From contig CASEVJ010000005.1 in assembly GCA_949291365.1 (NCBI GenBank), forward strand, positions 186,001 through 250,000: DNA of 64,000 bases, read 5' to 3'. The first letter of the stretch is position 1. Every line of letters starts with the position of its first letter. Shown here in pieces: positions 1-8,200 of the stretch. The translations under genes and the position numbers were made by a program. The notes below the pieces were generated by a model that was not told the origin of the DNA, did no database searches, and saw only the letters and a program-made list of their open reading frames with translations. Source of the stretch: an uncultured bacterium. Lineage in GTDB: Bacteria > Elusimicrobiota > Elusimicrobia > Elusimicrobiales > Elusimicrobiaceae.

Positions 1-77
1 GCCTCTCCCGCCGCATGTTGCACGGGATAAGCAGCGGCATATAATTTCTTCTTATTTTTATTGCTGCGTTTAGCCAT
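1..77 (-). CDS. N-terminal start of an unknown basic protein (runs off the left edge)
   Basis: An ATG at 77 on the minus strand opens 25 codons that stay open to position 1. The predicted N-terminus begins MAKRSNKNKKKLYAAA, lysine/asparagine rich with no signal peptide. A TATAT stretch lies directly upstream but no clear Shine-Dalgarno is visible. It is divergent from the pilin at 245. Too little is present to assign a function, and it could be a chance open frame. Confidence 0.4.
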   Translation of the reverse strand, partial: MAKRSNKNKKKLYAAAYPVQHAAGE

Positions 78-177
78 GTATATATGGTATCAATTTTCAG
101 ACGCTTTTATGTCCGCCTTGTCTGCAACCCCCTGCAGGCAGAGCCAAGCAAAATGATAAAGACATTGTTTTCCCGGC

Positions 178-192
178 TTTTTTTGCTATACT
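178..192 (+). promoter_or_regulatory. Extended -10 promoter of the first pilin gene
   Basis: TTTGCTATACT (TATACT at 187-192) lies 53 bases before the pilin ATG. The same extended -10 design (TTTGCTATAAT) recurs in front of many genes in the window. Confidence 0.6.
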
Positions 193-244
193 GTTTTAAG
201 GGAGCGGAAACCGTCCGCTCACAAGTTGATGTAAGGAGAACAGA

Positions 245-733
245 ATGAAAAAAGGTTTTACGTTAATTGAATTGCTGGTAGTCGTGCTGATTATCGGCGT
301 TTTGTCTGCTATTGCCTTGCCGCAATATACCACCGCCGTAGAAAAAGCCCGTGCAACAGAAGCGCTGTCTTTGTTAGGCAGCATACGCTACGCGGCGGAA
401 CGCACCCGCCTGCAAACCAGAAAATGGCCGGTGGACTTTAATTCTCTGGATATTGAAGTGCCCGGCACATTAGATGGCACTGGAACTACTTTTTATACGA
501 AAAATTTCAAGTTTTCCGCCCAAGGAGCCGGCAGCAATACTTCTAACTACACTATTTCTGCCAGCCGCGCCAATAATGGTACGGCCTTGACCGGAGATTC
601 CGGTTACACGTTGTCTGTTACCGTAAAATCAGACGGAACATCCAGACGCTACTGCAGCGGAAGCGCAAACCTGTGCAAATCCATCAGTTCAGGCAAATGC
701 ACCGGCTCCAACAGCACTAACTGTGATTTTTAA
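245..733 (+). CDS. Type IV pilin-like protein (orphan)
   Basis: A 162-residue pilin-like protein. The class III leader MKKG|FTLIE has the PilD cleavage site after Gly4 and the conserved Glu at mature position 5, followed by a hydrophobic helix to about residue 26 and then the usual ALPQYTTAVEKA segment. The globular part ends in a Cys-rich tail with four cysteines in the last 28 residues, probably disulfide-linked. A clear Shine-Dalgarno (AAGGAG) precedes the ATG. It has its own promoter and a strong terminator, so it is a single-gene unit away from the assembly operon at 20-34 kb. It should be inserted in the inner membrane and processed by prepilin peptidase. Whether it is a major pilin, a minor pilin or a competence/secretion pseudopilin cannot be told. 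Confidence 0.9.
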   Translation: MKKGFTLIELLVVVLIIGVLSAIALPQYTTAVEKARATEALSLLGSIRYAAERTRLQTRKWPVDFNSLDIEVPGTLDGTGTTFYTKNFKFSAQGAGSNTSNYTISASRANNGTALTGDSGYTLSVTVKSDGTSRRYCSGSANLCKSISSGKCTGSNSTNCDF

Positions 734-745
734 CAAAAAACACAT

Positions 746-776
746 AAAAAGCCGCCCCTTGTGGGGCGGCTTTTTT
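746..776 (+). terminator. Intrinsic terminator of the first pilin
   Basis: Perfect stem GCCGCCCC / GGGGCGGC (751-758, 763-770) with a TTGT loop, followed by six T. Confidence 0.9.
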
Positions 777-950
777 ATGCCGTTTCAGCAAATGGTATGA
801 GAGAAGAGCGAGTAAAAAGTCCGCGTGCTTCAAGCCATTTCCCTTTTCCACCAAGCCCCCTCCCTCCGGCAAAACGTTTCGCGTTCTTCTTAAATGCCCT
901 TGTTTTCCTCATATGCGGCCACCTTGTCTGCGTTTGCATTTTGCCGCCCC

Positions 951-1145
951 TTACTGGCGGCAGATTTCTTTATAGGCCGCCAGCGCACGCAGGTTTTGCA
1001 GATTAAGCCCTTCCACTCCCGCGTCTGCGTAGTCAAACCGCACACGGCACACCGCCGCATTACTTCTGACCGCCGCGCACCCGCTCAAGGCACTCATCAC
1101 GCCCCCGCACAGCATAATCAGCCATAATGTTATCCACTTGTGCAT
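951..1145 (-). CDS. Outer-membrane spanin subunit (Rz1-like lipoprotein)
   Basis: A 64-residue protein with a lipoprotein signal peptide: a Lys near the N-terminus, a hydrophobic stretch and the lipobox SALSGC, so the mature protein would start at Cys22. It overlaps the 3' part of the inner spanin gene in another frame over 1060-1145, the embedded Rz/Rz1 arrangement typical of tailed phages. It would span from the outer membrane to the inner spanin and fuse the membranes at the end of lysis. It is the last gene of the lysis cassette and of the virion module. The family was recognised from size, lipobox and gene overlap, not from sequence identity. Confidence 0.75.
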   Translation of the reverse strand: MHKWITLWLIMLCGGVMSALSGCAAVRSNAAVCRVRFDYADAGVEGLNLQNLRALAAYKEICRQ

Positions 1146-1269
1146 TTTCTTTTTCCCGCGCTTTCAGCGCTTGGTTTTGCGCGCTTTTGCGTCCGGCGCG
1201 GTACATGACCGCGCCAAACGCCCAAAGTCCGCCGCCAACCGCCGCTACCGTAAGGGCTGTCCACATCAT
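1060..1269 (-). CDS. Inner-membrane spanin subunit (Rz-like)
   Basis: A 69-residue protein with one N-terminal transmembrane helix (about residues 3-24, small and aromatic residues) followed by a charged helical tail rich in Arg, Lys and Glu. This is the topology of an i-spanin. Its start overlaps the holin stop by 4 bases (ATGA), indicating translational coupling. The outer spanin gene overlaps its 3' end in a different frame. At 69 residues it is shorter than most Rz proteins. It would work with the 951-1145 product. Confidence 0.7.
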   Translation of the reverse strand: MMWTALTVAAVGGGLWAFGAVMYRAGRKSAQNQALKAREKENAQVDNIMADYAVRGRDECLERVRGGQK

Positions 1270-1454
1270 TTCCCTTTGCCTACAACGGAGCCGTCGGGAT
1301 TAACCAAAGACAGCGCAGACAGCACCGTCAGGATTTTGGCCCACACCGTGTCATCTTTCTGCGTAGCGGTTAGCTTCACTACCGCTGATACCGCCATCAC
1401 TACCCCGCCAATAATGGCCAGGACATCGTCCCAATGCGTTGTTATCCATTCCAT
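1266..1454 (-). CDS. Small membrane protein, probable holin
   Basis: A 62-residue protein with a strong Shine-Dalgarno (AAGGAG). A hydrophobic helix (about residues 10-29, DDVLAIIGGVVMAVSAVVKL) and a second weaker hydrophobic segment (about 39-51) flank a charged turn. Size, topology and the position directly between endolysin and spanins fit a phage holin that permeabilises the inner membrane. No specific holin family was recognised. Confidence 0.65.
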   Translation of the reverse strand: MEWITTHWDDVLAIIGGVVMAVSAVVKLTATQKDDTVWAKILTVLSALSLVNPDGSVVGKGK

Positions 1455-1456
1455 GT

Positions 1457-1846
1457 TTATTTCTCCTTTATTTCAATGTGCACATAGTCTTTCAAACTAT
1501 CCCACTCCCCGCCCCATTCAAATTCGCTCTCTATTTCCCCCCGCTGCCGCATGAGTTTGGCCAGTGCGTCAAAGCGCTGCCACATCTCCCGAAAGCGCAT
1601 CAGATTGCCCCAATCCACCGGGTACGGGGCCATATCCACCGCGTGGCTGGGCATTTTATTGTGCTTGCTCTGCGGGTAAATCAGGCGGCTGTGGCCGGCG
1701 TCAAAGGCGGCGTTTTGATCCTCCTTGCCCCGGTGCCCGCACAAAACGGCAAAGTCGTACTGTTTGATTAGTTCCCGGCACACTGCCTGCAAGTCCGGAT
1801 GGCACGTGCTTAAACGCTGCTCGCTTGTTTTGCTAAAACCAGCCAT
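1457..1846 (-). CDS. Endolysin, M15/VanY-type peptidase
   Basis: A 129-residue single-domain peptidoglycan peptidase. It carries the M15 zinc signature SKHN...SHAVDMAPY (His and Asp ligands, about residues 60-75) and a C-terminal DYVHIEI supplying the third ligand. This is the layout of the T5-type L-alanyl-D-glutamate peptidases. The N-terminal part (LQAVCRELIKQYDFAVLCGHRG) also matches the family. No signal peptide is present, so export would depend on the adjacent holin. It overlaps the upstream gene by one base. Confidence 0.88.
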   Translation of the reverse strand: MAGFSKTSEQRLSTCHPDLQAVCRELIKQYDFAVLCGHRGKEDQNAAFDAGHSRLIYPQSKHNKMPSHAVDMAPYPVDWGNLMRFREMWQRFDALAKLMRQRGEIESEFEWGGEWDSLKDYVHIEIKEK

Positions 1847-2157
1847 TATTGCACCCCCTGCGAAATCAGCGTTTTTACATCGGAGCGCAGCTCCGACACT
1901 AATGAAGTCAAATTCTTAATGTCGGCCGACGTTACCGCATACTGCGCGCGGATTTCCGCCAAGGTGGTTTCAGCAGAGCGGATTTTGCTTTTCACTTCCA
2001 CAATGTCGGAGCGGTGGTTTTGTTCCATTTTGTCTAGGTTCTTTTCCGCCGCCTGCAGCCGGGTGGACAGATTCTCCAGCTTCTTATGCAAAGCCACCCA
2101 CGTCCCCCCCACGGACACCGCCAGCGTGCCTAACATCTTAAACAGCTCTTCATTCAT
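1846..2157 (-). CDS. Membrane-anchored coiled-coil protein of the lysis region
   Basis: A 103-residue protein. The N-terminal hydrophobic segment (about residues 8-23, MLGTLAVSVGGTWVAL) is followed by about 75 residues of heptad-type coiled coil (LENLSTRLQAAEKNLDKMEQ...). The start at 2157 is chosen because GGGAGG sits just upstream. Its place before the endolysin suggests a holin or lysis accessory (XhlA-like layout but with the membrane helix at the opposite end). The family was not recognised. Confidence 0.6.
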   Translation of the reverse strand: MNEELFKMLGTLAVSVGGTWVALHKKLENLSTRLQAAEKNLDKMEQNHRSDIVEVKSKIRSAETTLAEIRAQYAVTSADIKNLTSLVSELRSDVKTLISQGVQ

Positions 2158-2407
2158 GGCCTCCCCCTTCCGCTTTCTGCAAGTCCAGTCCCGCAAGAGC
2201 CGCCTCTAATGACGGATAGGCAAAATACCCCCGCTCCTGCGGCGTGGGCACATACCTCTGCACAACCTTGCCCTCTGCGTCCAGCGTTTCCTGCGGCGGG
2301 AACACCACCTCGTTGCACACCAGCAAATTGCAACGGTTTCCCTTTGCGTCCACATATTCGCCCTGCTCATCAAAACACACTTTGTAAAGCATTTGTTTTT
2401 CGCTCAT
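2150..2407 (-). CDS. Phage hypothetical protein downstream of the tail fibre
   Basis: An 85-residue acidic soluble protein with a good Shine-Dalgarno (TAGGAG). Its position directly after the tail fibre gene is where tail-fibre assembly chaperones are often encoded, but no chaperone motif is recognised. It overlaps the following gene by 8 bases. The function is unknown. Confidence 0.6.
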   Translation of the reverse strand: MSEKQMLYKVCFDEQGEYVDAKGNRCNLLVCNEVVFPPQETLDAEGKVVQRYVPTPQERGYFAYPSLEAALAGLDLQKAEGGGHE

Positions 2408-2416
2408 AACACGCTC

Positions 2417-4690
2417 CTATCTCGTTACCGTCCAGCCCTTATCTGTGGCAATAGCCAGCTGCTCGGAAGTAAGTGCCGCAGCACCCGTCGCCCCAGTGAT
2501 ATTGATTACTTGGCCCGCTGTTACCGTGGGTAAACTGTTAAACAGCGCCACTAAAGCATTTTGGTCAAGGCCCGTATAAGATACATTGATTTGCGGAGCC
2601 GACGCATAATCAAACGGAGCTTTCTGACTCACTAGCAGCTGTTTAATCCCGTTTATGGGATATTGAGATGTCCCATATATACCTAATCGCTTTAACTGTG
2701 TCGCATATCCAAAATCCAAATATGTATCTTTAAGAGATACAGCATTGCTTATAAAAGGATATGCCCTTTGGCAATCAGTCATATCTACTTGGGGCAATTC
2801 TTGTAAAGACTGGGCATTATAGAGGAAATTATCTATAATGTATCCGCCGGCTGCCGCAGCATCACATCTTAATATAACTTCGTCAAGTTCTATTTTCCGC
2901 AAAGCAGTATTGTTTGAAAAAAGAGCGTTAACTTGACTGATAATTCCGTTTTTTATCTTAATTTTTTTAAGACCATTAGTATTTAATGCTCCTACACCTG
3001 CCATAGTTTGACCGCCTAAATCTAATGTAGGGATAAAAGTACAATTAGAGTAGAAGGAATACAAATCAGAACCTTGCCCTAGCATTTGCACAAAAGAAGA
3101 TACTTTAATAGACTCTGCCGCACAAGTTAATGCGGTAAAATTTTTGTTTAGTACAGAATTATATTTAGCAAAAGCGCTTTCCAAACCAATGGCCTGCAAA
3201 CTATTAATATGACACCACAAAACACCTTGCTCTTCTCTACCGCTAGAAGCCACACGTGCGCTCGTATAAGCCGAAATAGTATTTCCGTAAGTAGCAGGCA
3301 CAATTTGCACGATATGCGCAGTTAATACTTCGGGCTGGGTTACACTAAAACCCGCCGTAGCCGAATACTGGCTCCACGTAATAGAACATTGTGCGCCGGA
3401 AGCGTACGTGTCGCCATATTGCACCCCGTCAACAAAGACGTTGTACCCCCCTTCACAAGTGGCTGCAAAGCCCAAATTGTAATAAGCGGAATAATCTGAT
3501 TTTACTCCGGCAAGCAGAATAATAGCATTAGGCCGCGCGGCAGGGCGGATATCGGGCCAGCCATAATCCTCTGGGTGGAAGTCCCCGTCGTTCTGTTTGC
3601 GCTCCAGCGCGGCATTGATGTCGGAAATATCGGAGTTGATGTCTGAAATTTCGGCGTCCACGTCTGCGCTATTTGCTTTCAAATCCAGCGCCGCCTGCGC
3701 GGCGGCAGAAACGGGCTTGTCCGCATCAGCCGTATTATCCACATTTCCCAGCCCTACCTGCACTTTAGTTACCGCGTGCGGGTTGTCCGTGCGGGCCGTA
3801 TGCGCCGCCAAAGCCGTTTGCTCCGCTTTGCTAGAAAGAGCCGTGCGGATATCCGCGTGCGCCGCAGTGCTTTGATTATGCGCGGCAATATCCGTGCCAA
3901 TTTTAGTGCGTATGTCCGTGTGGGCTTCCGTATCTGCATTATGAGTTGCAACCATACTCTGCGCTTCTGCGGCAGAAGCGGCCGCCGCTTGGGCGCTTTG
4001 CTGTGTTTTTGTTTGGCATTGCTGGGCGGTTGCTGCGGCGGTTTGGGCAGACAATACAGAGTCACTGATAGTTGCAAGAGATTGCGTCAGCGTAGCTATA
4101 GCCGTCTGCGCTTCCTCTTTTGCTTCTTCTGCCCCTTGGGCATGCCCTGCCGCACTTTGCGCCGAAGCGGACGCAGTTGCGGCAGATTGGGCGGATTGGG
4201 CCGCATGGCTCTGTGCCTGGGAAGCGGCTGTCTGCGCCGTGGAGACGCCGTCCGTAATTGCTTGCAAATAGCCGGCGGCGTCCGTTTGGCTGGCGGAAGA
4301 GGAAAGCGGAAATTTAATCGCCCGGCTTAATTGCTCGGCCTGTTCCTGGGCAATCATCATCGCTTTGTCATATCCTTCTTCCAGCACAAACGGGTCAAAA
4401 GACTGCTGCGCGTCAAATTCTGTTTGCTGGGCCAGCGGGGTACTGCGCAGAATTACCAGTTTCTGCCCGGACGAAAGCGGGGGTATTTGGCTGCCTGAGA
4501 GCGGATAAGTCAAGCTCTGTAAACTGGGGTCTATGCTGAAATTGCCGGATAATTTTTGCTCTGTTCCGTCCGCCTGCACCACATAGACCTGCACATCGTC
4601 TGCATGTATATAGGGGAAAGGAATGTCCCACTGTGTGGTCTGTCCGTTGCCTTGGTAAATTACTTTTGCCTGTGAATAGGAAACCGTCAT
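2417..4690 (-). CDS. Tail fibre with T7-type N-terminus and leucine-rich (BspA-like) tip
   Basis: A 757-residue protein. Residues 1 to about 130 resemble the T7-type tail-fibre attachment domain (SYSQAKVIYQGNGQTTQWDI, ending FDAQQSFDPFVLEEGYDKAM). Residues about 140-370 are an Ala/Gln/Ser-rich coiled-coil shaft with a phage tail repeat (NPHAVTKVQVGLGNV). Residues about 390-757 look like an irregular leucine-rich-repeat surface domain and end EQLAIATDKGWTVTR, as in BspA-like proteins. The DNA of the tip (about 2640-3300) is visibly more AT-rich than the shaft, suggesting the receptor-binding tip was acquired separately. It overlaps the upstream gene by 4 bases (ATGA). It would bind the host surface. 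Confidence 0.85.
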   Translation of the reverse strand: MTVSYSQAKVIYQGNGQTTQWDIPFPYIHADDVQVYVVQADGTEQKLSGNFSIDPSLQSLTYPLSGSQIPPLSSGQKLVILRSTPLAQQTEFDAQQSFDPFVLEEGYDKAMMIAQEQAEQLSRAIKFPLSSSASQTDAAGYLQAITDGVSTAQTAASQAQSHAAQSAQSAATASASAQSAAGHAQGAEEAKEEAQTAIATLTQSLATISDSVLSAQTAAATAQQCQTKTQQSAQAAAASAAEAQSMVATHNADTEAHTDIRTKIGTDIAAHNQSTAAHADIRTALSSKAEQTALAAHTARTDNPHAVTKVQVGLGNVDNTADADKPVSAAAQAALDLKANSADVDAEISDINSDISDINAALERKQNDGDFHPEDYGWPDIRPAARPNAIILLAGVKSDYSAYYNLGFAATCEGGYNVFVDGVQYGDTYASGAQCSITWSQYSATAGFSVTQPEVLTAHIVQIVPATYGNTISAYTSARVASSGREEQGVLWCHINSLQAIGLESAFAKYNSVLNKNFTALTCAAESIKVSSFVQMLGQGSDLYSFYSNCTFIPTLDLGGQTMAGVGALNTNGLKKIKIKNGIISQVNALFSNNTALRKIELDEVILRCDAAAAGGYIIDNFLYNAQSLQELPQVDMTDCQRAYPFISNAVSLKDTYLDFGYATQLKRLGIYGTSQYPINGIKQLLVSQKAPFDYASAPQINVSYTGLDQNALVALFNSLPTVTAGQVINITGATGAAALTSEQLAIATDKGWTVTR

Positions 4691-6273
4691 TTTTTATTCT
4701 CCTGTAAAAGAAATAATTGTTTGGCTGTTTGGGCCGCCTGGATTTGCTGTGCCACATCTTCCGAAGAAGTAAACACAAAATAGCGCAATTCATCGCTTTG
4801 CTGGGGTGTAAGCTCCTGCTGGCGGCAGAAAAGCGCCAAGCCCTGCTCCAGCAAGCGTACGCGTGCGTCATAATCGCCGGATTGGGCGGCGCAAGAGCGG
4901 GCCTTCAGGCGCCAAAAATCCGGCGCAGAAAGCTCCCCGCTTTGCAAGGATTTTTCCAGTTCCTTCTCATTGAGTTTGCCGTTTAAAAGCCCTTGGTACA
5001 GGCGGTTGAACACCGCGGCGGAAGATTGTTTATTGGCTGTTTGCTGCCACTGGCGCAACGCCCGGCAATTGGTTTCAAAATCCGCCGTGCTGAAGGCATC
5101 GTCTTTCATCAGGGCCGTCAAATCCGCCCCCTGCGGCGCAGCCAACAGCCGTTCATACCCGGCGCGGCGGCGGCGCAGTTCCAGAGAGCGGCTTTGGGCC
5201 AGCCGGGCATTCAAAGCGTCCGCCAACTGTTGCTGAAAGGCCGGCGTCTGCCTCGGAGCGGCGCGGCGGGCAAACTCCACCAGTGCTTTTTCCTCTGTTT
5301 CCCCCTGCTCACCCGTACAGGCCGCACGCGCCGCCGGCCAAAGTTTCTCCCCCAGCATATCCGCCTGGCGGGCCGTCAGTTTATGCGCTAACAGTTCCTG
5401 TTGCTGCGGGGGCAGCTCTTTGGCAAAATGCCGGTACACCGATTGGGCCCGCTCCGTCTGCCCCGCTTCCAGCGCCGCCTCCACATTATGGCGCACCGCC
5501 TGCCAGCGCAGGGCCCGGCTCTGCTGCTGCCACTGCTTTTCATCTACGCCGGCAGAGCGGGCTTCTTGGGCCGCGGCAGAAAGATTGCTTTGGATATAGC
5601 TTTCTAGTGCACGCGGCGTAGGCACCAGAGCCGCTGTTTGCACAAAACTGTAAGCCCCCTGCCGGATATTCTCCTGCTCCTGTGTACGGCGGCTTTTTTC
5701 TTCCAGCTCCTGCACTTCACGGCGCAAGAGAGCGTAATCCTGCGTAAGCAAATTATCCGTCTGCGGGGCCGAAATGTCAGAAAGCCCGCCGATAAGCAAA
5801 GCAAAATTTTCATCCAGCCGCTGCACGGCTGTTTGAGCGCCGGACGTCCGGGATTGCTCGGTTGGTTCAAGGGCAGTCTCAAAGGCCTTTTCCCGCGCAA
5901 ATTGCAGTAAACTGCTGCGCAGCGGAGAAGAAAACTTCCCCACGTTTTCCGCCGCGCCGTCATCAGCTCCCGCCGCAGACGGCCCAGCCGCTTGAGAAGG
6001 AGCCGTTTTCTGCCGGGGCTTGTTTTTTCCGGCAATCTTTTCCTGCAGGTCGGCCCATTCTTTTTCCCATTCTTTCTGGGCCGCGCCGAAGGCATTTACT
6101 GTCCGGTTAACAGCACCGGGCAGTGCATAGAGGCCGCCCAGCACTCCGGCGGCAGTCTGTACGTCCGTCCATTCTTTGTTGCCGGACGCTTCCCGCAAAG
6201 GCCGCGCCAACAGCACATTGGAGGCGCGGGCTTTTTCGTAACTGATTTGGTTTTGGTAAACAGGTACTTTCAT
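4687..6273 (-). CDS. Internal virion / DNA-ejection protein
   Basis: A 528-residue soluble protein rich in Gln, Ala, Glu and Leu and almost entirely predicted helical. It sits directly between the small virion core protein and the tail fibre, the slot of T7 gp15-type internal core proteins. There is a clear Shine-Dalgarno (AAGGAG). A low-complexity Ala/Pro/Gly linker lies at about residues 85-115. No transglycosylase motif is seen, and no large gp16-like protein follows. The assignment rests mainly on gene order. Confidence 0.65.
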   Translation of the reverse strand: MKVPVYQNQISYEKARASNVLLARPLREASGNKEWTDVQTAAGVLGGLYALPGAVNRTVNAFGAAQKEWEKEWADLQEKIAGKNKPRQKTAPSQAAGPSAAGADDGAAENVGKFSSPLRSSLLQFAREKAFETALEPTEQSRTSGAQTAVQRLDENFALLIGGLSDISAPQTDNLLTQDYALLRREVQELEEKSRRTQEQENIRQGAYSFVQTAALVPTPRALESYIQSNLSAAAQEARSAGVDEKQWQQQSRALRWQAVRHNVEAALEAGQTERAQSVYRHFAKELPPQQQELLAHKLTARQADMLGEKLWPAARAACTGEQGETEEKALVEFARRAAPRQTPAFQQQLADALNARLAQSRSLELRRRRAGYERLLAAPQGADLTALMKDDAFSTADFETNCRALRQWQQTANKQSSAAVFNRLYQGLLNGKLNEKELEKSLQSGELSAPDFWRLKARSCAAQSGDYDARVRLLEQGLALFCRQQELTPQQSDELRYFVFTSSEDVAQQIQAAQTAKQLFLLQENKK

Positions 6274-6282
6274 GCCCGCTCC

Positions 6283-6795
6283 TTAATAACCGTTCCCGGA
6301 AAATAAGCCGCCCAGCGCACTGCCCATTTGCGACCACAAACTCGGGCGCAGCCGGTTGGCGCGGCGGTATTGCTGGGCTTGCGTACGGTACTGCTGGGCC
6401 TGCAAGCCGGCGGTGGTGTTATTTTCATATAAAGCACGCTCCATATTTTCGTTGAGCATTTCCTGATCCAACAGCGCATTCAAGCGGCTGTTTTTTAAAA
6501 TCATCTGCGCCGTAGCCGACGACCGGGTAAGCCCGCTGGCGGCCAGGGCGGTTTTCTGCTGGCCCTGCAGCGCGGCATAACTGCGCATCAATTGGCTGTT
6601 CTGGTAGCCGGCATCCTCAAAAATATACGTTGCATTACGGCGGGCAGTTTCTTCCAGTTGTTTGGCCTGCGCATCGGCCGTAGCGGCCATGGACTGATAA
6701 TAGTCCTTCTCCGCTTTGTCTTTTCCCAGTAATGCGGCGGCGGTAGACAAAATCGTTCCGCCGCTAAATAATACGCCTCCTATGGCTCCTCCCAT
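6283..6795 (-). CDS. Small virion core protein (T7 gp14-like position)
   Basis: A 170-residue protein starting with a Gly/Ala-rich hydrophobic segment (MGGAIGGVLFSGGTILSTAA), then a long Gln/Ala-rich helix (ATADAQAKQLEETARRNATY) and a Gly-rich end. This pattern is typical of the small ejection or core proteins of podoviruses that form a channel in the host envelope. It has a strong Shine-Dalgarno (AAGGAG) and overlaps the preceding gene by 16 bases. Confidence 0.65.
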   Translation of the reverse strand: MGGAIGGVLFSGGTILSTAAALLGKDKAEKDYYQSMAATADAQAKQLEETARRNATYIFEDAGYQNSQLMRSYAALQGQQKTALAASGLTRSSATAQMILKNSRLNALLDQEMLNENMERALYENNTTAGLQAQQYRTQAQQYRRANRLRPSLWSQMGSALGGLFSGNGY

Positions 6796-7310
6796 ATTTT
6801 TTTCTCCTTATTGGTGAATATACGCCCCGGCGGGGCGGCAAAAACATACGCAAGAAAGCGGGTTTCTTCTCCCGCCAAATAAAACGGGGCCGCAATCCGG
6901 CGCGCGCCCAAACGCTCCAAGTAACGGCGGGCCTGCGTGTAGCGCTCATCACACGCCGCATACAAAAAGGGATACAACCCTCTGAACTGTGCCACCACGG
7001 CCCGAGACGCCCACCAAAACTCCTTGGGGCAATGCGCTACTTCTTCCCCCGTCCACGACCATACACACGCGCGGCTGCCCAGGCAGGTTTGCCCCTGCAC
7101 GCCGGCCGCGGCAACCGGGCGCCCCCGGTACAGCAGGGCCACCGCCCGTGAAGATAAACGCCAACACAGCTCCAGCCCCTCCCGCGCCGGCAAACGGTAC
7201 GCGGCCCACATTTCCGCCCTGTCCTGCTCACGCAAAGAGCGGGCAAGCCCGTCTAAATGTTCTTTACAAAGCGGCTCTAAACTAATATCATGAGAAAAGG
7301 AATTTTTCAT
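6780..7310 (-). CDS. gp13-like virion-associated protein with acetyltransferase fold
   Basis: A 176-residue protein resembling the T7 gp13/DUF2833 group of phage proteins with a degenerate GNAT fold: ALLYRGRPVAAAGV, then a hydrophobic core FLYAACDERYTQARRYLERLGAR, where a GNAT acetyl-CoA loop would sit. The start at 7310 is chosen because the longer frame would run into the divergent gene at 7331. No Shine-Dalgarno is seen upstream. It probably acts in virion assembly, not as an enzyme. Confidence 0.6.
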   Translation of the reverse strand: MKNSFSHDISLEPLCKEHLDGLARSLREQDRAEMWAAYRLPAREGLELCWRLSSRAVALLYRGRPVAAAGVQGQTCLGSRACVWSWTGEEVAHCPKEFWWASRAVVAQFRGLYPFLYAACDERYTQARRYLERLGARRIAAPFYLAGEETRFLAYVFAAPPGRIFTNKEKKIWEEP

Positions 7311-7330
7311 CTTTATATAAGGAGCCCAGC

Positions 7331-8140
7331 ATGGCAACAGGTATAGTCATCGTCGTTGGTTTGATAGTAGCGGCCATTTTATATGGCATTTTCTTTTTGT
7401 TTTTCAAATTGATTTGGATTTTATGCAAAAAACAGCGCAATTTCTGGCCGCTGGTTTTGGCAGGGGTTGCCACGGTACTGACCTTGGCGGCTACGGTGTA
7501 TATGGCAGTATATACCGCCAAAAAATTTATCCAGCCCTTTGCGCCCATTATAGAGACAATGGCCACTCGCACGGAACCGGTATATGGCCCGCAGCCCTAC
7601 ACAGACCCGCGCTATGGCTTTAGCATAACGCTTTATAACGGAACGGTATTAAGCGAATGGATTGACTTGGGAACGGAAAATTATTTAGTTGGTTTTGACA
7701 CAAACCCATTTGTCGGTCTCTCCGCAGACAGACAAAGAGATCCCGAACAGCCCATCACGCTTTATCTGATTGTGCGGCAGGAAGGAGCGGATACAGACGC
7801 CCCGGCTATAGACTTGCTCAAAGATGTCATTAACACAGCCGGACAAATGGATTTTGACGGAGAAATAGATTTTGACAATCCGCAGCCCGCTTACGCCGGC
7901 CCCGGCGCCACCGCGGCAAAAGTCAACGGCAACTTATATACCGCCTCTTCCCAGGAAGGGATTGCGTTTGCGCTGTTAATGGCCAAACAGGGCACCGTGT
8001 TATATTACGTCATAGGCGGCAGCAACGAAAGCCAGGACGAAATTTACCAAACGGTGGAAAGCTTCCGTACAGAAGCCCTCTCCGCAGGGCAAGAGCCCGC
8101 TTTGCCGGCGCCTGCTCCGGCGGCAGATACCGCCGGCTGA
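7331..8140 (+). CDS. Two-helix membrane protein inserted in the phage module (cargo gene)
   Basis: A 269-residue protein on the strand opposite to the surrounding virion genes, with a good Shine-Dalgarno (AAGGAG) and its own terminator (8171-8200). It has two transmembrane helices (about residues 5-29 and 40-60), an outside domain of about 170 residues and an Ala/Pro-rich tail. The family was not recognised. It separates the gp12-like and gp13-like genes, which are normally contiguous, and leaves only 20 bases to the divergent start at 7310. Independent transcription inside a late operon is the hallmark of a moron. A role in the host envelope (exclusion or fitness) is inference. Confidence 0.8.
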   Translation: MATGIVIVVGLIVAAILYGIFFLFFKLIWILCKKQRNFWPLVLAGVATVLTLAATVYMAVYTAKKFIQPFAPIIETMATRTEPVYGPQPYTDPRYGFSITLYNGTVLSEWIDLGTENYLVGFDTNPFVGLSADRQRDPEQPITLYLIVRQEGADTDAPAIDLLKDVINTAGQMDFDGEIDFDNPQPAYAGPGATAAKVNGNLYTASSQEGIAFALLMAKQGTVLYYVIGGSNESQDEIYQTVESFRTEALSAGQEPALPAPAPAADTAG

Positions 8141-8170
8141 TGCACTGCTCTTTTCCTTTCGCTTCATACA

Positions 8171-8200
8171 GCGCCCGGTTTAGCGCCGGGCGCATTTTTT
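8171..8200 (+). terminator. Terminator of the plus-strand cargo gene
   Basis: Stem GCGCCCGG / CCGGGCGC with a 7-base loop, followed by ATTTTTT on the plus strand. It overlaps the stop codon of the convergent gp12-like gene. Confidence 0.85.

Noticed and set aside
777-944. 55-codon basic frame (minus) after the outer spanin
   Set aside because: Low-complexity Arg/Gly/Lys composition and runs into the pilin terminator; only an AAGGGG-like site supports it.
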